Below, piece after piece: positions 37,079 to 46,268 of a DNA stretch of 64,000 nucleotides (position 1 is the stretch's first letter; every line of letters begins with the position of its first letter). This stretch comes from Streptomyces avicenniae. GTDB lineage: Bacteria; Actinomycetota; Actinomycetes; Streptomycetales; Streptomycetaceae. Below the pieces are notes generated by a model. The model saw only the letters and a list, made by a program, of their open reading frames with translations. It ran no database searches and had not been told where the DNA came from. Both the position numbers and the translations under genes were made by a program. The stretch spans positions 1 to 64,000 of the forward strand of contig NZ_JOEK01000007.1 of assembly GCF_000719135.1 (NCBI RefSeq). The letters run 5' to 3'.

Positions 37079-39340
37079 GTGGCCACGTTCCTGTACAAAC
37101 TCGGCCGCCTGGCCTTCAGGCGCCGCTGGTTGGTGGGCCTCGCCTGGCTGGCGATTCTCATCGGCATCGGCGCCGGCGCCGCCACCGCCGGTGACGCGCC
37201 CGAGGACGAATTCACGCTGCCGGGCACCGAGGCCCAGCAGGCGTTCGACGTGCTGGAGGAGGAGTTCCCGCAGTCGAACGCCGACGCCGTGGAGACGCGG
37301 ATCGTCTTCCAGGCGCCGGACGGCGGTGACATATCCACCGGCGCCAACCGTTCCGCCGTGGACAGCGTGCTGAACGAGGCGGGGAACGGCGACTTCGTCG
37401 TCTCCGTGACCGACCCGTTCGCCGAGGAGGGCGGCTCCGTCAGCCCGGACGGCACCACCGCCTACGCGACGATCGTCTACAGCGACGACCTCCACATGGA
37501 GGACGACCTGCCGGACATGCACGAAGCCCTGATGAACACCATGGAGGACGGGCGCGCGCAGGGCATCGACGTCGAGGCGTCGGGCATGATCGCCATGGGC
37601 GAGGCCGAGGTCGGCGGCGGTGAGGCGATCGGCATCCTCGTGGCCGCGCTCGTGCTGGTCATCACCTTCGGCTCGATCGTCGCCGCCGGTCTGTCGCTGT
37701 TCACCGCGCTGATCGGTGTCGGCGTCGGCACGCTGGGCATCGCCGCCCTGAGCGCCACGCTGGGCCTGTCCGGCACCACCGGCATCCTCGCGACGATGAT
37801 CGGCCTGGCGGTCGGCATCGACTACGCCCTCTTCATCGTCTCCCGCTACCGCGCGGAGCTGGTCGAGGGGCACAGCCGGGAGGAGGCGGCGGGACGCGCG
37901 GTCGGCACGGCCGGTTCCGCCGTGGTCTTCGCGGGTCTGACGGTGATCATCGCGCTGTGCGGCCTGGCGGTCGTGAACGTGCCGCTGCTCACCAAGATGG
38001 GCGTCACCGCCGGTGCCGCCGTGGCCCTGGCCGTCCTGATCGCCCTGACGCTGGTGCCCGCCGCGCTCGGCATGGTCGGCAAGCGGATCTTCGGCCGCTC
38101 CCACCGCAAGCAGAACCCGGAGACGCACGTCCCCGCCACCCTGTCGCGCAACGGCAAGGAGACCATGGGCGTGCGCTGGGCGCGCGGCGTCCTGCGCCGC
38201 CCGGGCCTCGTCCTGGCGGGCTCCGTGCTCGGCCTCGGCGTGCTCGCCCTGCCGGTCGCGGACATGGAGCTCGGCCTGCCGGACGACGGCACGCAGGCTC
38301 CCGACACCACGCAGCGCAAGGCGTACGACATGCTGAGCGACGGCTTCGGCGCCGGGTTCAACGGCCCGCTGCTGCTCGTCCTCGAAGGCGGTGACGGCGT
38401 GGACCTCCAGGCCGCCGCCGACACGCTGACGGCCGACCTGGAGGGCTACGACGACGTCGTGGCCACCGCGCCCGCGGTGTTCAACGAGGCGGGCAACGTC
38501 GGCACGATGACGGTCTTCCCCGAGTCGGGCCCGGCCAGCCAGGAGACCACCGACCTGGTGACCTCCCTGCGCGGCGACTTCGCCGACACGTTCGCCGACC
38601 AGACGGGCGCCGAGCTGCTGGTCTCCGGCCAGACGGCCGCGCAGAGCGACTTCTCCACGGTGATGAACGACGCGCTGGTGCCGTACCTCACCCTGGTCGT
38701 CGGCCTGGCGTTCATCCTGCTGGTGCTCGTCTTCCGCTCGATCCTGGTGCCGCTGAAGGCGGCGCTCGGCTTCCTGCTGTCCGTCCTGGCGGCGCTCGGC
38801 ATCGTCGTCGCGGTCTTCCAGTGGGGCTGGGTCGCGAGCCTGATCGGGGTCGAGGAGACCGGCCCGATCATGAGCATGATGCCGATCTTCATGATCGGTG
38901 TGATCTTCGGTCTCGCGATGGACTACGAGGTGTTCCTCGTCACCCGCATCCGCGAGGCGCACGTCCACGGCGAGGACGCGCACCAGGCGATCGTCACCGG
39001 TTTCCGGCTGAACGCGCGGGTGGTCACCGCCGCCGCGATCATCATGATCAGCGTGTTCGGCGCCTTCGCCGCGGTCTCCGCCGAGGCGATGATCAAGATG
39101 ATGGGTCTCGGCATGGCGTCCGCCGTCCTGCTGGACGCCTTCGTCGTCCGGATGACGATCGTCCCCGCGCTGATGGGGCTCGTGGGCGAGCGTGCCTGGT
39201 GGCTGCCGAAGTGGCTGAACCGGGCGCTGCCCAACGTCGATGTGGAGGGGGAGTCGCTGGAGCGCTACCTCAAGGCGAACGGCAAGGGCCGCGACAGCCT
39301 GGAACCGGAACGGGAGACCGAGACCGCGTCCGTGGGCTGA
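37079..39340 (+). CDS. MMPL/RND-family membrane transporter
   Basis: The 753-residue protein has two repeats of one plus five membrane helices around large external loops, the standard MmpL layout. Proton-relay stretches GLAVGIDYALFIVSRYR (near residue 241) and GLAMDYEVFLVTRIRE (near 611) keep the conserved Asp-Tyr. The GTG at 37079 follows ACAGGAGAACC. Substrates of the family are lipids or lipophilic compounds; this one is unknown. A strong terminator follows, so it is a single-gene unit. Confidence 0.92.
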   Translation: MATFLYKLGRLAFRRRWLVGLAWLAILIGIGAGAATAGDAPEDEFTLPGTEAQQAFDVLEEEFPQSNADAVETRIVFQAPDGGDISTGANRSAVDSVLNEAGNGDFVVSVTDPFAEEGGSVSPDGTTAYATIVYSDDLHMEDDLPDMHEALMNTMEDGRAQGIDVEASGMIAMGEAEVGGGEAIGILVAALVLVITFGSIVAAGLSLFTALIGVGVGTLGIAALSATLGLSGTTGILATMIGLAVGIDYALFIVSRYRAELVEGHSREEAAGRAVGTAGSAVVFAGLTVIIALCGLAVVNVPLLTKMGVTAGAAVALAVLIALTLVPAALGMVGKRIFGRSHRKQNPETHVPATLSRNGKETMGVRWARGVLRRPGLVLAGSVLGLGVLALPVADMELGLPDDGTQAPDTTQRKAYDMLSDGFGAGFNGPLLLVLEGGDGVDLQAAADTLTADLEGYDDVVATAPAVFNEAGNVGTMTVFPESGPASQETTDLVTSLRGDFADTFADQTGAELLVSGQTAAQSDFSTVMNDALVPYLTLVVGLAFILLVLVFRSILVPLKAALGFLLSVLAALGIVVAVFQWGWVASLIGVEETGPIMSMMPIFMIGVIFGLAMDYEVFLVTRIREAHVHGEDAHQAIVTGFRLNARVVTAAAIIMISVFGAFAAVSAEAMIKMMGLGMASAVLLDAFVVRMTIVPALMGLVGERAWWLPKWLNRALPNVDVEGESLERYLKANGKGRDSLEPERETETASVG

Positions 39341-39381
39341 ACCGACCCCCGGCCGAAGGGCCGCACCGGGTGTCGTGTGAC

Positions 39382-39432
39382 GGAGCCCGGTCCCGTGACC
39401 ACCGCGTGAGCGGTGGCGCGGGGCCGGGCTCC
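39382..39432 (+). terminator. terminator after mmpL-type gene
   Basis: GGAGCCCGG and CCGGGCTCC form the outer stem, and CCACCGC-GTGA-GCGGTGG forms an inner perfect hairpin. Together they make a long two-part stem 42 bases after the stop. Confidence 0.82.
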
Positions 39433-39525
39433 GCGGCGTTCCGGGGGGGGTGGGAAGAGGCGCCGGGGGGCGCACGGGAGGACGTTCCGCCCGCTCCCGT
39501 TCGACCAGTTGTCACCGACGCGCTC

Positions 39526-39542
39526 TTGCGAAGCCTTCGCAA
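39526..39542. promoter_or_regulatory. Nur-box-like palindrome before cbiM
   Basis: TTGCGAAGCCTTCGCAA is a perfect inverted repeat (8-1-8). Read as 6-5-6 it is TTGCGA-N5-TCGCAA, 10 of 12 bases of the Streptomyces Nur box tTGCaa-n5-ttGCAA. It overlaps the likely -35 region of the nickel/cobalt transporter operon, so a Ni-loaded Nur repressor would shut the operon off. Confidence 0.65.
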
Positions 39543-39550
39543 CAGGGCTC

Positions 39551-39556
39551 TATGAT
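39551..39556 (+). promoter_or_regulatory. -10 element of cbiM operon
   Basis: TATGAT stands 51 bases upstream of the cbiM ATG and 19 bases after TTGCGA, the start of the Nur-like palindrome, which may serve as the -35. Confidence 0.5.
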
Positions 39557-39606
39557 CGAACGTCGCTCGAAAAGTCCCCTGTTATCCCCACGAGAGTGAG
39601 ACCGGC

Positions 39607-40689
39607 ATGCATGTCCCCGACGGATTCCTCGACGCCCCGGTGTCGGTGGCGACCGGAGTCGTCGCCGCCGGGGCGGTCGCCGTCTCGCTGCGCGGCGCCC
39701 GGCGTGAGCTGGACGAGCGCACCGCTCCCCTGGCCGGGCTGGTCGCCGCGTTCATCTTCGCCGTCCAGATGCTCAACTTCCCCGTCGCGGCGGGCACGAG
39801 CGGCCATCTCCTCGGCGGCGCGCTGGCGACCGTCCTGGTGGGCCCGTACACCGCCGTGCTGTGCCTGGCGGTCGTCCTGCTCATGCAGGGCCTGCTGTTC
39901 GCCGACGGCGGGCTGACCGCGCTCGGCACCAACATCACGGTCATGGGCGTCGTCACGGCGCTCGTCGCCCTGCTCGTCTTCCACGGCCTGCTGCGCGTCC
40001 TGCCGCGCCGGGGCGGGGCACGCGTCCCGGTGGCGGTCGCGACGTTCGCCGCCGCGCTCGTCTCCGTCCCGGCGTCCGCGATCGCCTTCACCGGGCTGTA
40101 CGCGATCGGCGGCACGGCCGACGTGTCGCTCGGCCGCGTCTTCGCCGCCATGGTCGGCGTGCACGTCCTCATCGGCATAGGCGAGGCCGTCATCACGACG
40201 GCGACGGTCGGCGCCGTCCTCGCCGTGCGGCCCGACCTGGTGCGCGCCGCCCGCTCGTTCACGCGCCCTGCGCTCGTGATCCGCGGCGGTTCGGGCGCCG
40301 TGACCCCGACGCCCGCGCCCGAACCGGCCGCCGCACCGGCCCGCCCGCTGCGCCCGCTGTGGCTCGGCGGCCTCGGCGTCGCCGTGGTCCTCGCCGCGTT
40401 CGTCAGCTTCTACGCCTCGGCCGAGCCGGACGGCCTGGAGCGCGTCGCGACCGACGAGGGCATCGCCGAGGAGGCACGCGCGCACGACCTGGCCGACTCG
40501 CCGCTCGCCGACTACGGCGTACGCGACGTGGACAACGCCCGGCTGTCCACCGGCCTCGCCGGGGCCGCCGGGGTCGCGGTGACGCTGGCCGCCGGATCGG
40601 CCGTCTTCCTCGCCGTGCGCCGCCGCCCCGGTGGTGCCGACGACGCCACCACGGGCACGTCAGGGCGCCGCGAGACCGTCGCCCCGTGA
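39607..40689 (+). CDS. cbiM: CbiM/NikM-type ECF transporter component with C-terminal PDGLE domain
   Basis: The 360-residue protein begins MHVPDGFLD. The free N-terminus and His2 form the metal-binding site in the CbiM/NikM family. About seven helices follow to residue 215. After a Pro-rich linker (TPTPAPEPAAAPARP) comes a two-helix module with SAEPDGLERVATDEGIAEEA, the PDGLE (CbiN/NikN-like) domain, so M and N are fused. It is the substrate-specific unit for Ni2+ or Co2+. It overlaps cbiQ by 4 bases. The Nur-like operator favours nickel. Confidence 0.92.
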   Translation: MHVPDGFLDAPVSVATGVVAAGAVAVSLRGARRELDERTAPLAGLVAAFIFAVQMLNFPVAAGTSGHLLGGALATVLVGPYTAVLCLAVVLLMQGLLFADGGLTALGTNITVMGVVTALVALLVFHGLLRVLPRRGGARVPVAVATFAAALVSVPASAIAFTGLYAIGGTADVSLGRVFAAMVGVHVLIGIGEAVITTATVGAVLAVRPDLVRAARSFTRPALVIRGGSGAVTPTPAPEPAAAPARPLRPLWLGGLGVAVVLAAFVSFYASAEPDGLERVATDEGIAEEARAHDLADSPLADYGVRDVDNARLSTGLAGAAGVAVTLAAGSAVFLAVRRRPGGADDATTGTSGRRETVAP

Positions 40690-41453
40690 GCGGTTCCCAC
40701 GGCCCCGCCGCCCGCCTGTACCGGCCGGGCACCAGCGCCGTGCACCGGCTGCCCGCGCACTGCAAGCTGGTCGCCGTCCTGGCGTTCGTCCTCACCGTGG
40801 TCGCCACGCCCCGGGAGGCCGTGTGGGCCTTCGGGGCGTACGCGGCGTTCCTGGCGTGCGTGGCGGCGGTGGCCCGGCTGCCCGCCGGATTCGTGCTGCG
40901 CCGCCTCGTCATCGAAGTCCCGTTCGTCGCCTTCGCGTTCCTGCTGCCGTTCATCGCGACGGGGCCGCGCGTCGAGTGGCTCGGGCTGTCCCTGAGCGAG
41001 TCGGGGCTGTGGGGCGCCTGGAACATCCTGGCGAAGGGGACCCTGGGCGTCGCCGCGTCCGTGCTGCTCGCCGCGACGACCGAGCTGCGGCAGGTGCTGC
41101 TCGGGCTGCAACGGCTGCGCCTGCCACCGCTGCTCGTGCAGATCGCGTCGTTCATGCTGCGCTACGCCGACGTGATCGCGGACGAGCTGACGCGCATGCG
41201 GATCGCCCGCGAGTCCCGCGGCTTCACCGCGCGCGGGCCCCGGCACTGGAGCGTCCTCGCGAAGACGGCCGGGGCGCTGTTCATCCGCTGCTACGAGCGG
41301 GGCGAGCGCGTCCATCTCGCCATGCTCAGCCGGGGGTACGACGGCGGCATGCCCGTCATCGACCGGCTCACGGCGGGCGGCGCCCAGTGGGCGCGGGCGG
41401 CGGCACTCCCCGTGCCCGCGCTCGTGGTGTGTGTGCTGGGATGGACCCTGTGA
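40686..41453 (+). CDS. cbiQ: ECF transporter transmembrane protein CbiQ
   Basis: The 255-residue T component has four to five helices and the coupling motif RMRIARESRGF, the Ala-Arg-x-x-Arg-Gly type box that contacts the ATPase. The GTG start overlaps the cbiM stop (GTGA), and the 3' end overlaps cbiO, so expression is coupled. Confidence 0.92.
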   Translation: MSGSHGPAARLYRPGTSAVHRLPAHCKLVAVLAFVLTVVATPREAVWAFGAYAAFLACVAAVARLPAGFVLRRLVIEVPFVAFAFLLPFIATGPRVEWLGLSLSESGLWGAWNILAKGTLGVAASVLLAATTELRQVLLGLQRLRLPPLLVQIASFMLRYADVIADELTRMRIARESRGFTARGPRHWSVLAKTAGALFIRCYERGERVHLAMLSRGYDGGMPVIDRLTAGGAQWARAAALPVPALVVCVLGWTL

Positions 41454-42220
41454 CCCGCCCCGACCCCGCACCGGGCCAGGCCCCGTCCCTCGACGTGTCC
41501 GGCCTCGCCTACGCCTACCCCGACGGCCACCAGGCGCTGTTCGGCGTGGACCTGACCGTGGGGCGCGGCGAACGCGTCGCGCTGCTCGGGCCGAACGGCG
41601 CGGGCAAGACCACCCTCGTCCTGCACCTGAACGGCATCCTCACGCCGGGCGCGGGCACCGTGCGCGTCGCGGGGACGCCGGTGGTCAAGGACACACTGCC
41701 CGAGGTCAGGCGGCGCGTCGGGATCGTCTTCCAGGACCCGGACGACCAGCTGTTCATGCCCACGGTCCGCGAGGACGTCGCCTTCGGCCCGGCCAACGCC
41801 GGGCTGCGGGGGCCCGAGCTGGAGCGTTGCGTCTCGCGGGCGCTCGACCGCGTCGGGATGGCCGGGTACGCGGACCGGCCGCCGCACCACCTGTCGTTCG
41901 GGCAGCGGCGGCGCGTGGCCGTCGCGACCGTCCTCGCCATGGACCCGGAGATCCTCGTCCTCGACGAGCCCTCGGCCAACCTCGACCCGGCGGCCCGGCG
42001 CGAACTGGCCGAGATCCTGCTGTCGCTCGACCTGACCGTGCTGATGGTGACGCACGACCTGCCGTACGCGCTGGAGCTGTGCCCGCGCGCGGTCGTGCTG
42101 AGCGAGGGCGTCATCGCCGCGGACGGGCCGACGCCCGACCTGCTGGCGGACGAGGCGCTGCTGCGGGCCCACCGCCTCGAACTGCCCTTCGGCTTCGACC
42201 CCAGGACCACCCGCCGCTGA
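41450..42220 (+). CDS. cbiO: ECF transporter ATPase CbiO
   Basis: The 256-residue ABC ATPase has Walker A GPNGAGKTT, the Q-loop FQDPDDQLF typical of CbiO/EcfA, the signature HLSFGQRRRVA (Phe in place of Gly), Walker B ILVLDEPSANLDP and switch His MVTHDL. GTG at 41450 overlaps cbiQ; an ATG at 41441 is the alternative. With CbiM and CbiQ it makes a complete metal importer. Confidence 0.93.
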   Translation: MTRPDPAPGQAPSLDVSGLAYAYPDGHQALFGVDLTVGRGERVALLGPNGAGKTTLVLHLNGILTPGAGTVRVAGTPVVKDTLPEVRRRVGIVFQDPDDQLFMPTVREDVAFGPANAGLRGPELERCVSRALDRVGMAGYADRPPHHLSFGQRRRVAVATVLAMDPEILVLDEPSANLDPAARRELAEILLSLDLTVLMVTHDLPYALELCPRAVVLSEGVIAADGPTPDLLADEALLRAHRLELPFGFDPRTTRR

Positions 42221-42250
42221 CGACCGGCCGCCCCTGACCTGCCGCGCCGC

Positions 42251-42589
42251 TCAGCCGTCCAGCACCCGCCCGGCGACGGCCCCGAGCCGCCGGGCGAACA
42301 CCGCGCCCGCGTCCGGCGTGATCGAGGCGAGGGCGACCATGGCCGAGACGATGACGTCGCAGACCTCGTCCTCGACATCGCCCCACGAATGGCTGTGTCC
42401 CTTGCGGGGGTTGGTGCCCATCACGCCCTGGACGGCCTCGGCCACCTCGCCCGCCTCCTCCGCGATCTTGTACAGCCGCAGCAGCCGGGACACCTCGGGG
42501 GACGTCGGGTCGTGCGCGTCCAGCCACGCGACGAGCCGTCCGACCGTCTCCCAGGGGGTTACCGTGACATTTCCTGATGGTTCGTCCAT
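42251..42589 (-). CDS. MazG-like nucleotide pyrophosphohydrolase
   Basis: The 112-residue protein has the all-alpha NTP-PPase pattern EEAGEVAEAVQG followed by EDEVCDVIVSAMVAL, giving the ExxE and ExxD metal residues. AGGAGGGCGC precedes the ATG. MazG-like enzymes hydrolyse non-canonical or excess NTPs. It is convergent with cbiO. Confidence 0.85.
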   Translation of the reverse strand: MDEPSGNVTVTPWETVGRLVAWLDAHDPTSPEVSRLLRLYKIAEEAGEVAEAVQGVMGTNPRKGHSHSWGDVEDEVCDVIVSAMVALASITPDAGAVFARRLGAVAGRVLDG

Positions 42590-42662
42590 GCGCCCTCCTG
42601 GCGCGGACCCTACCAACGGGAGCACAATGTGGCTTTGTCGATGGGTGAGTCGGGAGGTAACC

Positions 42663-43418
42663 GTGGTGCGCCGTACGGGATACGCCGCGTTCGTCCTGGT
42701 GACCCTGCTCGTCGCGTCGGCCGCCGCGCCCGCCGTGGCGGCGGAACCGGCCGGGTGCGTACCCCGCGTGCGCGCCGACACCGAGGCCGGCGCCGACCGG
42801 GTGCTCGACATCGTGGCCGCCGCGCCCGACGAGGCGGCGGCCGACCGCGTCCTCGCCGAGGACGCCTGCCTGGTACGGGCGGGCGGCGCCGTGGGCACGG
42901 CCGCCACCGGGCCCGTCGCCGTGGCGGCGCCCGACGTCTACCGGATCGCCACCGTGAACGGCCACGACCGGTGGGTCGCCATCACCGACTGGGACTTCAC
43001 GACGGTGCCGCCCGCGTACCCGATGGCGGGCGCGCAGGGCGTCGTCACCTGGTTCGACCGGCCCGTCACCGCGATCACGCGCGTGATGCACCGCAGCGGC
43101 GTCACCCCGCAGTACCCCAACGTCTCGACCGAGGCGACGGCCTTCGAAGGCCCCTACGGCATCGGCTTCCTGATGGACGCGCAGGTCTCCGCGACCGACA
43201 CCGACGTCGCGACGGGCCGCTCGGCCCTGGTCTTCGAGGGGACGGGCGCCTGCGGCGGCCTCACGGCGCGCGGCGCGTTCGCCCACACCTGGAACAGCAC
43301 CGACATCACCGCGCTGACCGTCCCGTCCGCCTCGGGTCCTGTCGTCACCTGGACCGCCACCACGAGCCGCACGCTGGTGAACGGCCCGGCGACCACCGTG
43401 AGCGGCGTCTGCGGCTGA
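42663..43418 (+). CDS. secreted protein of unknown function
   Basis: The 251-residue protein starts at GTG with GGGAGGTAACC upstream. It has a signal peptide (VVRRTGYAAFVLVTLLVASAAA, cleavage near AVAAEP). The mature part is acidic and beta-rich, with three Cys and blocks DRWVAITDWDFTTVPP, VVTWFDRPVTAITRVMHRSG and TGACGGLTARGAFAHTW. No family is recognised. It is secreted and probably not lipid-anchored, since no lipobox is present. Confidence 0.72.
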   Translation: MVRRTGYAAFVLVTLLVASAAAPAVAAEPAGCVPRVRADTEAGADRVLDIVAAAPDEAAADRVLAEDACLVRAGGAVGTAATGPVAVAAPDVYRIATVNGHDRWVAITDWDFTTVPPAYPMAGAQGVVTWFDRPVTAITRVMHRSGVTPQYPNVSTEATAFEGPYGIGFLMDAQVSATDTDVATGRSALVFEGTGACGGLTARGAFAHTWNSTDITALTVPSASGPVVTWTATTSRTLVNGPATTVSGVCG

Positions 43419-43428
43419 CCGCCGCGCG

Positions 43429-44370
43429 TCAGGCGTCGAACAGGGCGCTGACCGACTCGCCGTTGTGGATGCGCCGCATCGCCTCGGCGAGCGCGGGCGC
43501 GATCGACAGGACGCGCAGCTTGTCCGTGCGCTCGGCCGCCGGGATGGGCACGGTGTTGGTGCAGACGATCTCCAGCACGTCGGGCTCGGCGCTCAGCCGC
43601 CCCAGCGCACCGGCCGAGAACAGGCCGTGCGTGCAGGCGAGCCTGACGGAGCGCGCGTCCAGTTCCCGCAGCTTCCCGAGGAGTTCGACGACGGTGCTGC
43701 CCTTCGCGATCTCGTCGTCCAGCACGATGACGTCCCGCCCCGCGACCTCGCCTATGACGGCGCTGATCTGCACCCGGTCGTCGCTGAACCGCTGCTTCGC
43801 GCCCGCCGCCACCGGCACCCCGAGCAGCCGGGCGAACGCGGCGGCCTCCTTGGCGTTGCCGAGGTCGGGCGAGACGACGACGGCGTTGCCCAGGTCGTAC
43901 TGCCGGAAGTGCGCGGCCAGTTCGCGCAGCGCGTGCAGGTGGTCCACGGGGATGCTGAAGAAGCCGTGCACCTGCGGCGAGTGCAGCGTCATCGCGAGGA
44001 CGCGGCTCGCCCCGGCCGTCACCATCAGGTCGGCGATGAGCCGCCCGCCGATGGAGATGCGTGGGGCGTCCTTCTTGTCGGAGCGCGCGTACGCGTAGTG
44101 CGGCAGCACCACGGTCGTACGGGCCGCCGACGCGCCGCGCGCCGCGTCCAGCATGAGCAGCAGCTCGACCAGGTTCTCCTGCACGGGCCGCACCAGCGGC
44201 TGGATCAGGTAGACGTCGCGCTCACGGCAGTTGGCCTGCAACTGCGCCTGGAGGCAGTCGTTGGCGAAGCGGTCGATCCTGGTCGGCAGCAGGGGCACGC
44301 CCAGGTGGGCGCAGACCTCCGCGGCCAGTTCCGGATGCGCGCTGCCGGTGAAGACGGCGATCTCCCGCAT
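43429..44370 (-). CDS. ribose-phosphate pyrophosphokinase (paralogue)
   Basis: The 313-residue protein makes PRPP from ribose-5-phosphate and ATP. It has the flexible-loop and active-site sequences LPHYAYARSDKKDAPR, LHSPQVHGFF, VVSPDLGNAKEAAAF and the PRPP-binding VIVLDDEIAKGSTV. It differs clearly from the housekeeping PrsA as I remember it (shorter N-terminus, DAPR in the loop), so it is probably the second PRPP synthetase found in streptomycetes. Nothing adjacent suggests a dedicated pathway. Confidence 0.88.
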   Translation of the reverse strand: MREIAVFTGSAHPELAAEVCAHLGVPLLPTRIDRFANDCLQAQLQANCRERDVYLIQPLVRPVQENLVELLLMLDAARGASAARTTVVLPHYAYARSDKKDAPRISIGGRLIADLMVTAGASRVLAMTLHSPQVHGFFSIPVDHLHALRELAAHFRQYDLGNAVVVSPDLGNAKEAAAFARLLGVPVAAGAKQRFSDDRVQISAVIGEVAGRDVIVLDDEIAKGSTVVELLGKLRELDARSVRLACTHGLFSAGALGRLSAEPDVLEIVCTNTVPIPAAERTDKLRVLSIAPALAEAMRRIHNGESVSALFDA

Positions 44371-44392
44371 GGTCGTCCGGCCTTTCCTCGCC

Positions 44393-44411
44393 TGGCGCCG
44401 TTACGGCGCCA
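44393..44411. promoter_or_regulatory. short perfect hairpin in prs leader
   Basis: TGGCGCCG-TTA-CGGCGCCA is a perfect 8-bp inverted repeat 23 bases upstream of the prs start. It could be an operator or a leader structure. Confidence 0.35.
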
Positions 44412-44417
44412 GACTAC

Positions 44418-44449
44418 GGGCCCGCGCCGCCGTGTGGTGTCGCGGGCCC
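44418..44449 (-). terminator. terminator after penicillin-binding protein
   Basis: GGGCCCGCG and CGCGGGCCC form a perfect 9-bp stem with a 14-base loop, 12 bases past the stop of the PBP gene. Confidence 0.65.
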
Positions 44450-44460
44450 GGTGGCGGGGC

Positions 44461-46113
44461 TCAGCCCCGTGAGCGCAGGACCTCGGCGACGACGGGCCCG
44501 GCGTTGGTGCCGCCGTGGCCCGACTCGGGGACGAGGGCGGCGACGGCGAGGTCGCCCCGGTAGGCGGTGAACCAGGCGTTGGGCAGCTCCTGCCCGTCCA
44601 CCTCGGCCGAGCCGGTCTTCCCGCCGAGGTCGCCGCCGAGACCGGCCAGCGCCTCCGCCGCGGTGCCGCTGGTCGCGGTGCGGCTCATCAGGGCGCGCAG
44701 CTCCTGCCCGGTCGCGGCGGACAGGCCGCGCGGCGCGGTGGCGAGCTGGCGGCCGTCGAAGTCCGGCGGGATCAGGTAGGGCTGGCGGAAGACGCCGCTC
44801 TGCACGGTGGCGGAGACCGAGGCGATGGTCATCGGGTTCATGCGGACGCCGCCCTGGCCGATGAGCGCCGCGGCCATCTGCGCGTTGGCCTCGGTGGGCA
44901 CCGCGCCGTCCATCGAGGTCGTGCCGACCGACCAGGTGAGGCCCAGGCCGAAGACGTCACGCGCCTGGTCGCCCAGGTCCTCGTCGGCGAGTTCCGGCGC
45001 CTGGCTGATGAAGGCGGTGTTGCAGGACGCGGCGAAGCTGTCCGCGAAGGTGCCGCCCTCGATCTCGAACTCGTCCAGGTTCTGGAAGCGCCAGCCGCCG
45101 TGCTCGAAGTACTGCGGGCAGGGGTGCGGGGCGCCCGCCGAGGCGAGGCCGCGGTCGATGAGCAGCGAGGCGGTGACGATCTTGAAGGTCGAGCCGGGCG
45201 CGTAGGAGCCTTCGAGGGCCGTGTTGAAGCCGTCGGCCGGGGAGTTGGCGACCGCCTGGATGGCGCCGGTGCTCGGCTGGATGGCGACGACCGAGGCGCT
45301 GTCGCGGGCGGCGACGGCCTCCTCGGCGGCGGCCTGGAGCGCCGGGTCGATGGTGGTGGGCACCTCGCCCGCGGCGGGCTCGGCGAGGACGGCGAGCTGC
45401 TCGACCGTCTCCCCCTCTGCGTCCACGATGCGCAGTTCGCCCCCGGCGGTGCCGCCGGACGACGCGCCGTACCGCTCGCGCAGGTCGTCCAGGATCGGCG
45501 TGAGCGAGGGGTGGTCCTCGGCGGTGAGGACGTCGCCGTTCGCGTCCAGCACCTCGACGGGCGGCAGCTCGTCGATCGGGCCCGTCTCGATCAGCTGCCC
45601 CTCGGCGAGCGAGGGGTGGATCAGCGCCGGGTCCCAGGCCACGACCGCGTCGCCCGTGCCCTCCTCGCGGACGACCTCAAGCGCCGAGGCGAACTCCCAG
45701 GGCGCCGGGTCGATCGCGTCGTCGTCGATCGAGACGGTCGCGGTCGCCGCGAACGGCACCCGCGCGCCGTCCGCCGGGGACGCCTCAAGCACCAGGTCGG
45801 CGAGCCCGGCCCGTTCGACCAGCGCGTCCAGCACGAGGCGGGCCGCCTGCGCGTCGTCCGTCAGCCCGGCCGCCGTGGCGGTGTCCCCCATGGCCCAGGC
45901 GTCGAGGAACGCCGCCGACGCCGCCGTGACCTCCTCGTCCGTGAGGGGTTCCTGCTCCTCGGGCGACGGCGTCGCGTCCGAGGTGGACGCGACGTTGGCC
46001 GTGCCCCCGCCCTCGTCGCCCCCGCCCAGCAGGCTGTACGCGCCGAACCCCACCGCCGAGACAACTACCGCACAGACACCCGCTGTGACGGCGATCCGCT
46101 GTCCGCTCCGCAT
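44461..46113 (-). CDS. class B penicillin-binding protein with NTF2-like domain
   Basis: The 550-residue protein has an N-terminal membrane anchor (residues about 6-30). An NTF2-like MecA-type domain follows (about 58-170), then a dimerisation region and the transpeptidase domain. Active-site motifs are complete: SxxK as STFK near 307, SxN as SCN near 362, and KTG near 498. It cross-links peptidoglycan as a D,D-transpeptidase. The position beside pmt and rsmI agrees with the PBP genes SCO3156/3157 as I recall them. Confidence 0.93.
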   Translation of the reverse strand: MRSGQRIAVTAGVCAVVVSAVGFGAYSLLGGGDEGGGTANVASTSDATPSPEEQEPLTDEEVTAASAAFLDAWAMGDTATAAGLTDDAQAARLVLDALVERAGLADLVLEASPADGARVPFAATATVSIDDDAIDPAPWEFASALEVVREEGTGDAVVAWDPALIHPSLAEGQLIETGPIDELPPVEVLDANGDVLTAEDHPSLTPILDDLRERYGASSGGTAGGELRIVDAEGETVEQLAVLAEPAAGEVPTTIDPALQAAAEEAVAARDSASVVAIQPSTGAIQAVANSPADGFNTALEGSYAPGSTFKIVTASLLIDRGLASAGAPHPCPQYFEHGGWRFQNLDEFEIEGGTFADSFAASCNTAFISQAPELADEDLGDQARDVFGLGLTWSVGTTSMDGAVPTEANAQMAAALIGQGGVRMNPMTIASVSATVQSGVFRQPYLIPPDFDGRQLATAPRGLSAATGQELRALMSRTATSGTAAEALAGLGGDLGGKTGSAEVDGQELPNAWFTAYRGDLAVAALVPESGHGGTNAGPVVAEVLRSRG

Positions 46114-46268
46114 CGCTTACGCCCTGTCCCGCCCCTGAAGGAGGCCCCGCGGGCCTCACTGAGATGCCCCGGAATCCGGCGGCATGGCCGCAGCATAACC
46201 GCTACGCCCGGTAGCCCGGAGGGCAGCCCCGCGTCACATCTTCGTCACACCCGGGCGGACCCGTGGCC

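Noticed and set aside
43429..44370. PRPP synthetase as the housekeeping prsA moved from beside rplY
   Set aside because: Its sequence differs clearly from PrsA as I remember it and fits the second, divergent paralogue better.
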